From the NCBI RefSeq assembly GCF_016651435.1, contig NZ_JAEPRJ010000001.1, forward strand, positions 806,001 through 870,000: a stretch of DNA of 64,000 bases, given 5' to 3'. Positions within the stretch are counted from its first letter, which is position 1, and every line of letters begins with the position of its first letter. This DNA comes from Catonella massiliensis (GTDB lineage Bacteria; Bacillota; Clostridia; Lachnospirales; Lachnospiraceae). Both the position numbers and the translations under genes were made by a program. Below the pieces are notes generated by a model. The model made no database searches. It had not been told where the DNA came from and saw only the letters and a program-made list of their open reading frames with translations. Below are positions 25,355-32,995 of this stretch, one piece after another.

Positions 25355-25370
25355 AAAATACTCTGTATGT

Positions 25371-25424
25371 GAGGGCGGATTTTCCTTTATAAAGTGAAGG
25401 GAGATCTGTCCTCTTTAATTTTTT
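25371..25424 (+). terminator. terminator after the sigma-like gene
   Basis: GAGGGCGGAT (25371-25380) pairs with the segment ending ATCTGTCCTC (up to 25413), followed by TTTAATTTTTT. It ends the cassette-2 transcript. Confidence 0.65.
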
Positions 25425-25651
25425 AGAAGATAGGAAATGAAATTCAAGATATTTAAAGGGAATTCTCTCTTATAGCCATTAGGCAGTTGTTCTTTGACAA
25501 TTGAATAGACCAAGACGGGACTTTTAATTACTTAGTGAGCAAAAGATATTTACGCCATGACTTTCCTGCTGATTAAATTCGGTTTAAATGAATACTGTCA
25601 AAGACAAGGATATAAGGAAACGAGCGATAAATAAATTCTCTTAAAGCAAAG

Positions 25652-25772
25652 AACGGGATAACTATGTAAGCGTTGACCTAAGTAATGATAATGATACTTC
25701 TTTAGTGAAAGCCGGCTCATCTTAACAGGGGCGGTGGTGAGATTCCAATGTTGCTAATCCTAAGCACCCGTT
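25652..25772 (+). ncRNA. candidate structured RNA between sigma-like gene and recombinase
   Basis: The 485-bp gap 25355-25839 holds no gene. Within it, AACGGG (25652-25657) and CCCGTT (25767-25772) close a 121-nt unit. Inside are an AAGTA/TACTT hairpin around ATGATAATGA and a CTCATC/GGTGAG hairpin around TTAACAGGGGCGGT. I do not recognise it as a known riboswitch class; it is more GC-rich than its surroundings. It could be a regulatory RNA, an attachment or transfer site, or coincidence. Confidence 0.4.
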
Positions 25773-25839
25773 AATGTCATAAAACTTAGTTAAACGAGAA
25801 AGCTATAGATTGATTATATAAGAGTTTGAAGAAAGGGGG

Positions 25840-26013
25840 ATGTATGTGGATAATGACTGGAATGGACTGGCTGATTTGTTTGCAAATCTGATTACAAAGT
25901 ATGCTGGTGTTTTAGATTTGGATAATCTGCCAGATCCAATGCCAGTAGATAATAACATTGAAAATGAAGATATTTTTGACATGGCAAAAACACAGATTGA
26001 GAAAAAGAAATAA
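25840..26013 (+). CDS. small acidic protein before the recombinase
   Basis: A 57-aa ORF (MYVDNDWNGLADLFANLITK, then DLDNLPDPMPVDNN and a lysine-rich end) behind GAAAGGGGG. Small ORFs in this place of ICEs are often excision or regulatory factors, but this one has no visible helix-turn-helix and is acidic. The recombinase promoter overlaps its last codons. I do not recognise the family. Confidence 0.6.
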   Translation: MYVDNDWNGLADLFANLITKYAGVLDLDNLPDPMPVDNNIENEDIFDMAKTQIEKKK

Positions 26014-26025
26014 AAGTGCTATAAT
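25997..26025 (+). promoter_or_regulatory. promoter of the ICE recombinase gene
   Basis: TTGAGA (25997-26002), a 17-bp spacer and TATAAT (26020-26025). It starts in the last codons of the small ORF and lies 73 bp before the recombinase ATG. Confidence 0.65.
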
Positions 26026-26097
26026 ATACTTGAGATATAAGTCCAAACTTTTTTTAGAAACTATAAAGATATAGAGAAATATATTGAGGTTAATGCT

Positions 26098-27786
26098 ATG
26101 TCAAAAGAAAAAATAAAAGTATACCTCTACACAAGAGTATCTACATCAATACAGATAGATGGCTATTCTTTAGAGGCACAAAAATCAAGAATGAAGGCTT
26201 TCGCTCTTTATAATGATTATGAAATTGTTGGAGAATACGAAGATGCAGGAAAGTCTGGAAAATCTATTGAGGGAAGAATACAGTTTACTCGCATGATGGA
26301 AGATATAAAATCCGGAAAGGATGGAGTATCTTTTGTTCTTGTGTTTAAGCTGTCAAGATTTGCAAGAAATGCTGCTGATGTTTTATCAACTCTACAAACA
26401 ATGCAAGATTTTGGAGTCAATTTGATTTGTGTTGAGGATGGGATTGATTCATCTAAAGATGCAGGTAAATTGATGATTTCAGTTTTATCAGCTGTGGCTG
26501 AAATTGAAAGGGAAAATATTCGTGTTCAAACGATGGAAGGGCGTATTCAAAAGGCAAGAGAAGGCAAATGGAATGGAGGGTTTGCTCCTTACGGTTATCA
26601 ACTGATTGATGGGAAATTGATAATCAATGAGGAAGAAGCAGTTGCGATACGAACTATTTTTGATCAGTATGTAAATACAACCATTGGAGCTAATGGACTT
26701 TCTAAATACTTAGAAAATCATGGTATAAGAAAAATTCCAAGACAAAATGGGAAAAATCCATTGTTCGACGCAGGTCTTATAAGAAAGATATTAAAAAACC
26801 CTGTATATAACGGGAAAATAGCCTTTGGAAGAAGAACTTTAGAAAAAGTTCATGGAACAAGAAATGAATATAAGCAAGTTGAACAAGATGAATATTTAAT
26901 AGCTGAAGGTATTCATGAAGCTATAATTTCTGATGAGCTATGGCAAGCAGCTCAAGTTAAGTTAAAATCTCAAGCAAAGAAATATGAGCATGTGAATAAA
27001 GGGAAAGATACACGCACACATCTGCTTTCAGGAATTGTAAAATGTCCAATATGTGGAGTGGGAATGTTTGGAAACAAGTGTATTAAGAAAAAGAAAGATG
27101 GTACAAAGTATAAAGATTTTTATTATTATGGCTGTAAACATAGGCATATGATAAGAGGTCATAAATGTACTTACAATAAACAAATCAGAGAAGAATTGTT
27201 AGATGATGCAGTTGCTGAGGTAATTATAAAGATAGTAAGCAATCCCAAATTTGCTTCTATGATGCAAGAAAAAATTAACATGAAGGTAGATACCTCTGAA
27301 ATAGAAAAAGAGATAGATAATTACCAGAAAGAATTGAGGAAGAGCCATTCTACGAAATTTAAGCTAATTGAGGAAATAGATAATTTGGATGCTGATGATA
27401 AGCACTACAAACGAAGAAAACAGGACTTAGACGATAGACTTTATCGTATGTATGATAAGATTGAAGACTTAGAATCATTGTTAATTGATGCGAAAGCAAA
27501 GAAACAAACTATTGAAGCTGAGAAACTTACAGGAGATAACATATATAAGATTTTGATCTATTTTGATAAACTTTACAAGGTAATGAATGATGTAGAGCGT
27601 AGACAGTTAATTACAGCTTTGATTTCTGAAATTCAAATTTATGAAGAGAAGCAACCAAATGGACAATGGCTAAAATCCATTACTTTTAAGCTACCTATCA
27701 TTGATGAGGATCTAAATATAAGTTTGGACAATGATGAGCAAGTTGAGTGTGTGATATTGATGTCAAAAGTTGCACCCAATAAGTAA
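26098..27786 (+). CDS. large serine recombinase (integrase) of the rlmD-integrated element
   Basis: A 562-aa integrase: resolvase domain with catalytic S15 in VYLYTRVSTS, LVFKLSRFARN and AEIERENIRVQ, a Recombinase domain (GGFAPYGYQL), a zinc ribbon (IVKCPICGVGMFG) and a coiled coil (about 395-480). It differs clearly from the two nested recombinases and lacks DUF4368. Oddity: the last 12 codons (from GAGTG at 27745) are host DNA, the displaced end of rlmD (E-C-V-I-L-M-S-K-V). In the circular form the protein would end in E-C-I-A-L-I-Q-R-A-K-S. Confidence 0.92.
   Translation: MSKEKIKVYLYTRVSTSIQIDGYSLEAQKSRMKAFALYNDYEIVGEYEDAGKSGKSIEGRIQFTRMMEDIKSGKDGVSFVLVFKLSRFARNAADVLSTLQTMQDFGVNLICVEDGIDSSKDAGKLMISVLSAVAEIERENIRVQTMEGRIQKAREGKWNGGFAPYGYQLIDGKLIINEEEAVAIRTIFDQYVNTTIGANGLSKYLENHGIRKIPRQNGKNPLFDAGLIRKILKNPVYNGKIAFGRRTLEKVHGTRNEYKQVEQDEYLIAEGIHEAIISDELWQAAQVKLKSQAKKYEHVNKGKDTRTHLLSGIVKCPICGVGMFGNKCIKKKKDGTKYKDFYYYGCKHRHMIRGHKCTYNKQIREELLDDAVAEVIIKIVSNPKFASMMQEKINMKVDTSEIEKEIDNYQKELRKSHSTKFKLIEEIDNLDADDKHYKRRKQDLDDRLYRMYDKIEDLESLLIDAKAKKQTIEAEKLTGDNIYKILIYFDKLYKVMNDVERRQLITALISEIQIYEEKQPNGQWLKSITFKLPIIDEDLNISLDNDEQVECVILMSKVAPNK
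27745..27749 (+). other. attR core of the rlmD-integrated element
   Basis: GAGTG in the V-E-C codons at the end of the recombinase, in the same frame as the attL copy at 2342-2346. Bases after 27749 are predicted to be the original 3' end of rlmD, stop TAA at 27784-27786. Confidence 0.75.
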
Positions 27787-28263
27787 ATAAAGTGTAGAAA
27801 ATAAGGGCTTATTCATAGGCTATTATAAGAAGGTGTAGGCATCCTAGAGTGAGCCTTGCGCTCTGCGATGGAAATAGACTAAATTGGAACATATCCCTGA
27901 TTTATAGCTAATACTAGGAAACAGAAGATATCAAAAAATACGCTTTTCCGTACTACCTCAAGTATATGGATTCCCTTTAGAAAGAGAATATCGCTTTATC
28001 ATATTATGAAGTCAATCAAGAGAAACTCTTTAAAAATGTGAAAGAGAAATAAAAGAAATACAACAATTTAATGCACATAATAATATTCATGTATGTTTAA
28101 CTGATTTTACTAAACAAAGTGTTGAATTAAACCAATGGGATATTGATTTATATATACGAGAGGGTTAGGGGCATTGAAGCTTATGACGAAGAAAGACGAA
28201 TTGCTCATGGCAAATCAGTTTAATGTATTTTATAAAGGCAGATGTTACAAAAGTAAGACTGTC
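27787..28263. other. intergenic DNA with a degraded gene remnant
   Basis: No intact gene. A plus-strand fragment near 28071-28220 reads F-N-A-H-N-N-I-H-V-C-L, then N-Q-W-D-I-D-L-Y-I-R-E-G and, after a frame break, I-E-A-Y-D-E-E-R-R-I-A-H-G-K-S-V, which looks like the end of an old decayed coding sequence. I cannot assign it. The first 280 bases after attR show nothing clear. Confidence 0.4.
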
Positions 28264-28341
28264 AAATGGGGATTTGAGGAAAATTCATAAATATTAAAAT
28301 GGGGATTTAAGGCATATTGCACTTTACATAAATGGGGATTT
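28264..28341 (+). repeat. three 12-bp repeats at exact 33-bp spacing
   Basis: AAATGGGGATTT occurs at 28264-28275, 28297-28308 and 28330-28341. The exact 33-bp period is about three helical turns, so the copies face the same side of DNA. They end 31 bp before the DUF4143 ATPase start and may be operator sites for it. Confidence 0.85.
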
Positions 28342-28372
28342 GGAGTAAAATCATTATAGTGAGGTGATGTAT

Positions 28373-29713
28373 ATGGAGACAACAGTTTTTAAAAGGAAAA
28401 TATATAATGAAATTCTTGAATGGAAAAACAATCGCAGCGATAAGTATGCACTTTTGATAAGAGGATCTAGACGTGTCGGAAAATCAACGATTGTCGAGGA
28501 GTTCGCAAGTAAAGAATTCAAATCATATATATTGCTTGATTTTGCTCGTACCAGTAAAGATATCAATAGCTTATTCGAGAATATGTATAATCTGGATTTT
28601 TTCTTTCTCCAACTGCAACAGCTGACTGGTGTTAGACTGTATGAGCAGGAATCAGTAATCATATTTGATGAGGTACAGCTTCTGCCTAAGGCAAGGCAGG
28701 CTATTAAGTACCTTGTTGCGGACGGAAGATATAAATATATAGAGACGGGCTCACTTTTGTCTATAAGGAAAAATACGAAGGATATTCTCATACCAAGTGA
28801 GGAACATAAAATAGATATGTACCCCATGGATTTTGAAGAATTTCTATGGGCAATTAGAGATGAAGTAACTGCAGATACAATTCGAATTCTATTGGAAAAT
28901 AAAAGGACGGCCGGTAATGCGATGCATAGGAGCCTGATGCGTATTTTTAGGCTGTATATGCTTGTTGGAGGTATGCCACAGGCAGTTGAAACGTATGTGG
29001 CAGATAATAATCTGCAGGCAGTTGATGAAGCTAAAAGAGAAATTATAGATTTATACGAGGAAGATTTCACAAAAATAGATGGGACAGGCCTTGCGGGAGA
29101 TATCTATGATGCGATTCCAGCTAGCCTTAGTGGTAATGCATCAAGATATGTTTTGGCAAATGCTAGAACTGGCATCAAATCAGAACAAATGAAGGATCTT
29201 ATCCCTGATATGTTGAGTTCATATACAGTGCTTATTGCATATCATGCTAATAATCCAAGTGTAGGAATGCCGCTTGAGAAGGATGCGGGGCGCTATAAGC
29301 TTTTTACATCTGATGTAGGATTGTTTGTAACTCTTGCTTTCAGAGATAAGAAGTACACTGAAAATATAATCTATAATAAACTGCTTTCTGATAAACTAGA
29401 GGCAAACCTGGGGTATGTATACGAGAATGCAGTCGCACAGATGCTAACTGCTAAAGGAAATAAACTTTTTTATTATACAATGGGGAGTGAAACTTCAAAT
29501 CATTTGCATGAAATCGACTTTCTAATATCAACAGGCGATAAAATATGTCCGGTGGAAGTTAAATCAGGAAACTATAGAAATCATAAATCGCTGGACAATT
29601 TTTGTAGAAAATTCAGTAGCCGTATAAGAGATAAATACGTCGTTCATACGAAGGATTATAAGTGGGAAAATGGCATTAATTATATCCCTGTGTATATGGT
29701 GCCGTTTTTATAG
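28373..29713 (+). CDS. AAA ATPase with C-terminal DUF4143/nuclease-like domain
   Basis: A 446-aa protein of the COG1373 type. ATG 28373 follows GAGGTG at a good distance. Walker A is SRRVGKSTIVEEFA and Walker B VIIFDEVQLL, with the ETGSLL sensor. The C-terminal DUF4143 part contains E-I-D-F and VEVKSGNY, a PD-(D/E)xK-like nuclease signature. The role of these proteins is unclear; they are widespread in gut and oral anaerobes and variable between strains. It stands alone, with phased repeats in its promoter region. Confidence 0.85.
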   Translation: METTVFKRKIYNEILEWKNNRSDKYALLIRGSRRVGKSTIVEEFASKEFKSYILLDFARTSKDINSLFENMYNLDFFFLQLQQLTGVRLYEQESVIIFDEVQLLPKARQAIKYLVADGRYKYIETGSLLSIRKNTKDILIPSEEHKIDMYPMDFEEFLWAIRDEVTADTIRILLENKRTAGNAMHRSLMRIFRLYMLVGGMPQAVETYVADNNLQAVDEAKREIIDLYEEDFTKIDGTGLAGDIYDAIPASLSGNASRYVLANARTGIKSEQMKDLIPDMLSSYTVLIAYHANNPSVGMPLEKDAGRYKLFTSDVGLFVTLAFRDKKYTENIIYNKLLSDKLEANLGYVYENAVAQMLTAKGNKLFYYTMGSETSNHLHEIDFLISTGDKICPVEVKSGNYRNHKSLDNFCRKFSSRIRDKYVVHTKDYKWENGINYIPVYMVPFL

Positions 29714-29765
29714 AAGCGGAAAGCGAGACAAATTATAAAATTGAGTATATGAGAAAGGAAACACA

Positions 29766-30320
29766 ATGAGCAGTCAGTGTCGAATTTGGACGAAAGATGA
29801 TCCAATACTTGAAGAATACCATGACCACGAGTGGTGCAAGATCAGTCATGATGATGATTTTGAATTTGAGATGCTATGCCTTGAAGGGGCAAGTGTCGGA
29901 CTTTCTTGGGCAGCGGTAATGCGTAAGCGGGAGAATTACCGCAGAGCATTTCACAATTTCAAAATTAATGCCTGTGCAGTTATGACAGATGAAGAACTTA
30001 CGGCTTTAATGCTAGATACAGGCCTTATACGAAACCGCAACAAGATCTTCAGTGTCCGCAAGAATGCATTGGCAGTACAGAAGATACAGAATGAGTTCGG
30101 CTCTTTTGATTCATATCTTTGGGGCTTTACAGGCGGACTGCAAATAGACAGGTATTGGAAAGAACTCTCAGAAATACCTGTAGAGTCTGATGTTTCTACT
30201 CGACTGAGCAAAGACATGAAGAAACGTGGCATCAGTTTTGTAGGCCCGGTCATCACGTATTCTTTTCTGCAGTCTATCGGGATTGTAAATGACCACTTAG
30301 CCGATTGTAAATATCGATAG
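29766..30320 (+). CDS. tag: DNA-3-methyladenine glycosylase I
   Basis: A 184-aa base-excision repair enzyme that removes 3-methyladenine. Family motifs: CRIWTKDD, YHDHEWC, FEMLCLEGASVGLSW, KRENYRRAF, and the C-terminal zinc ligands in VNDHLADC. C5 and H19 near the N-terminus complete the zinc site. AGAAAGGAAACACA precedes ATG 29766. It is followed 10 bp later by the methyltransferase gene. Confidence 0.92.
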   Translation: MSSQCRIWTKDDPILEEYHDHEWCKISHDDDFEFEMLCLEGASVGLSWAAVMRKRENYRRAFHNFKINACAVMTDEELTALMLDTGLIRNRNKIFSVRKNALAVQKIQNEFGSFDSYLWGFTGGLQIDRYWKELSEIPVESDVSTRLSKDMKKRGISFVGPVITYSFLQSIGIVNDHLADCKYR

Positions 30321-30330
30321 GAGACCAGCT

Positions 30331-31095
30331 GTGAACAACTATATAAAATTAAATGAAGACAGATGGAATAATGTAAAAAATGACTATACTGAGCCATTGA
30401 CACATGAAGAATTAGAAGAAGTTAGAAATAATCCAATTTCTGTTGCATTAACTGTTGGGAAAAAAGTTCCCAAAGAATGGTTTGAAAAAGCAAACGGGAA
30501 AAAGATATTAGGTTTAGCCTGTGGTGGTGGACAGCAAGGACCGGTTTTTGCTATAAAAGGTTATGATGTAACCATAATGGATTTTTCTAAATCACAATTA
30601 CAAAGAGATGATATGGTTGCTAAAAGAGAAGGCTTAAGAATCAATACAGTTCAAAGCGATATGACAAAACCATTTCCATTTGAAAATGAAACTTTTGACA
30701 TTATTTTTAATCCGGTTTCAAATGTGTATGTAGAAGATTTAGAAAACGTATATAAAGAAGCCTCTCGAGTATTGAAAAAGGGTGGATTGTTAATGGTCGG
30801 ATTTATGAATCCTTGGATATACATGTATGATGCTGACATCGTATGGGACAAACCCGATGAGGAATTACTATTAAAGTATTCGCTGCCTTTTAATTCAAAA
30901 GAGCTTGAAGAGGAAGGCAAGATAACCATAAATCCGGAATATGGATATGAATTTAGCCATACCTTAGAAACCCAGATTAGAGGACAACTTAAAAATGGTC
31001 TGGCTATGATAGATTTTTATGAATCGTGTGATAAGAGAAACAGATTATCACATTATGGAAATGACTATATAGCTACACTTTGCATTAAACTATAA
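30331..31095 (+). CDS. class I SAM-dependent methyltransferase
   Basis: A 254-aa protein with SAM motif ILGLACGGGQQGPVFA, motif II VTIMDFSKSQL, and FDIIFNPVSNVYVED; the Methyltransf_11 fold with an N-terminal helical region. It starts at GTG 30331 behind GATAGGAGACCAGCT. The substrate is unknown; probably small-molecule. It may be co-transcribed with tag. Confidence 0.85.
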   Translation: MNNYIKLNEDRWNNVKNDYTEPLTHEELEEVRNNPISVALTVGKKVPKEWFEKANGKKILGLACGGGQQGPVFAIKGYDVTIMDFSKSQLQRDDMVAKREGLRINTVQSDMTKPFPFENETFDIIFNPVSNVYVEDLENVYKEASRVLKKGGLLMVGFMNPWIYMYDADIVWDKPDEELLLKYSLPFNSKELEEEGKITINPEYGYEFSHTLETQIRGQLKNGLAMIDFYESCDKRNRLSHYGNDYIATLCIKL

Positions 31096-31098
31096 TGT

Positions 31099-31142
31099 TA
31101 ATGTTATTTTAGCAAAATACTTTGATAGGATTAAGGCGGCTT
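31099..31142 (+). repeat. 44-nt repeat, left copy (fragment of the SMI1/KNR4 gene start)
   Basis: Matches 32417-32460 with two mismatches. The right copy is the N-terminal coding part of the SMI1/KNR4 gene (N-V-V-L-A-K-Y-F-D-R-I-K-A-A). The two copies flank the Fic gene at a distance of 1318 bp. Confidence 0.85.
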
Positions 31143-31180
31143 TGAGAGATGGCATAGAAAAAAGAAAAGCGAGGTGATGA

Positions 31181-32308
31181 TTGGTGAATGAAGATCCTTT
31201 TAAGGAATATATTAAGGAGTCAGAGCCGAATAAGCGGGACAAAGGCTATGCATGGCATACGGCTATTGGTCTGCAGGCAGTTGACGGACTTAAAACATCA
31301 GAATACTTGGTGCATACTGCCGTTCGGAATATCGAAGGCGAGATTTCCTTTGAGGAAGCGAATGCCCTCTTGCAGAGCTATTATGAAGAGAATCCCGTCA
31401 GCGATACAGACAATCGCACCGAGGAAGCTGACAAGGTTTCGGCAAGAATCGCAGCACTTCTTTCAGAGAAGGCGTTCAGTTTTACACCGAATGAGTACAT
31501 TTCCATCCACCGGAAGCTCTTCACTGGGATTTATTCCCATGCATGATGTATCAGGGATTATAACATCACGAAAAAAGAATGGGTGCTTGACGGTGCTACA
31601 GTGCTTTACGGCAGTGCAACAGAGTTGAAAGCAACACTGGATTACGATTTTTTCGAAGAAAAAAAGTTCTCTTACAAGAATCTTTCGATGGATGAAATCA
31701 TACATCATATTGCGGTGTTCATATCCAGACTGTGGCAAATTCATGTCTTTGGTGAAGGCAACACCAGAACGACTGCGGTGTTCTTTATCAAGTACCTACG
31801 CACTCTCGGTTTTGACGTAACAAATGACATATTCGCTGAGAATGCGTGGTATTTCCGCAATGCGCTTGTCAGGGCAAACTATAATGACTTAAAAAACGGT
31901 ATACATGAAACTACGGAGTTTTTGGAGCTGTTCTTGAGAAACCTTCTTCTGAATGAGAATCATCCGCTTCATAACAGGAGGTTACATATCAGTGGCACTT
32001 TTAAGGGATCAGAAAAACCGTACATTGGAACTGCAAAACCGTACATTGGAACTGCAAAACCGGACATTGAGGCTGTGAAAATGGACATTGAGAAAAAATT
32101 CCAGTCGAAAACCTTGAGCCATATTCTGAAACTTCGTGAGGCATTTACTAATCAGGATATCTTTGGACGTTCAGATGTGATGAGAGTAATTGCTATAAAA
32201 TCTTCAAGGGCATCTGAACTGCTGGCGGAGTTGGTTGAGAAGAATATTATCGAACCAGTATACGGACACGGAAAAGGGAAGTACAGATTCAAGGTGAATA
32301 AGGGCTGA
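31181..32308 (+). pseudogene. Fic family protein with in-frame stop codon
   Basis: A Fic/DOC-type AMP-transferase-like gene of 375 codons split by TGA at 31544-31546. Reading through gives IYSHA-stop-C-I-R-D-Y-N-I-T-K-K-E-W in one frame, so it is a nonsense change and not a frameshift. The active-site motif HVFGEGNTR is intact in the second part. A linker of 21-nt repeats (32015-32077, K-P-Y-I-G-T-A) precedes a C-terminal winged helix. GTG 31184 behind GAGGTGAT is the likely start. Either inactive, or the second part is made from GTG 31583. Confidence 0.8.
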
Positions 32309-32411
32309 GGCAAATGGAGTGAAACCGCAGGGAATAGGGAAAGAATAGTGAAACTACTGAAGAAAATGCAGGAAAAACAGAAATAGGTCAACAAGTTACG
32401 AGGGGGAGCAT

Positions 32412-32843
32412 ATGAGTAATGTTGTTTTAGCAAAATACTTTGATAGGATTAAGGCTGCTTACGAAGTAAGTGCATTTACAGAAGGGATCTGTCCTGAAAC
32501 AGAAGATAGAATAATACAGTTTGAAGCAAAATATGCATCTATTCCGACAGAATACCGCTGGCTGCTACTTAACTTAGGTGGCTGCTATTTGGCAGAACCT
32601 TGGATTTTCGGCTTGAAAGAGCTAGAGGAGAACTATGAGGCATACGAGGAGTATATGAGTGAATGTGAACACGGCCCTGCGTTTCCTTTCGGAGGGTTAG
32701 GCGATGGAAGTATCGTATTTATAGACTTGGAAAGCGGTAAAGTGCGTGGATATAACAATGACTATGCTGACCTTGAGGAAATTGCAGAGAGTTTTTCATC
32801 ACTTATTTTAGAGCTGGTAGAACAGGTAGAAAGCTTTTCCTGA
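32412..32843 (+). CDS. SMI1/KNR4 family protein
   Basis: A 143-aa protein of the SMI1/KNR4 (SUKH) superfamily: IPTEYRWLLLNLGGCYL, then GDGSIVFIDLESGKV. Bacterial members often act as immunity proteins against polymorphic toxins. No toxin gene is adjacent. ATG 32412 follows GAGGGGGAGCAT. Its first 44 coding bases are duplicated at 31099, before the Fic gene. Confidence 0.8.
   Translation: MSNVVLAKYFDRIKAAYEVSAFTEGICPETEDRIIQFEAKYASIPTEYRWLLLNLGGCYLAEPWIFGLKELEENYEAYEEYMSECEHGPAFPFGGLGDGSIVFIDLESGKVRGYNNDYADLEEIAESFSSLILELVEQVESFS
32417..32460 (+). repeat. 44-nt repeat, right copy
   Basis: Start of the SMI1/KNR4 coding region; 42 of 44 bases are identical to 31099-31142. Confidence 0.85.
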
Positions 32844-32995
32844 TACAATATAAACAGGCAGTTTTTACACTATACAGCTAAAATTTGAGGGAAAAGATTG
32901 AAAATGAAAAGTAGAGGGTATCCATTCCCTTAATCGCATGACAAACAAGCCATCTTTCGGTGGCTGCTTTAAAAATTGAATATTAAAAGTTAAGG

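Larger units (their letters stand above)
2342..27749 (+). mobile_element. integrative element in rlmD, Tn1549-like ICE remnant with nested elements
   Basis: About 25.4 kb between two copies of GAGTG, one in the 3' end of rlmD and one in the 3' end of the large serine recombinase at 26098-27786. The left end holds the Tn1549-type gene order (CD1845-like, RepA, DnaC-like, PcfB, VirD4). The right end holds a sigma-like gene, a small ORF and the recombinase. Two further recombinase elements have split virD4, and an IS110 element lies in the middle. No VirB4, VirB6 or outer relaxase gene is present, so I infer a large internal deletion. The boundaries are read from the sequence; the ICE family is assigned by gene order and protein resemblance. 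Confidence 0.85.

Noticed and set aside
25480..25520. rRNA-operon-like leader sequence (TTGTTCTTTGACAATTGAATA)
   Set aside because: Resembles boxes near rRNA genes but no rRNA or tRNA sequence is found around it.
28264..28341. Possible CRISPR array
   Set aside because: Only three 12-bp units with 21-bp intervals and no cas genes; too short for CRISPR repeats.
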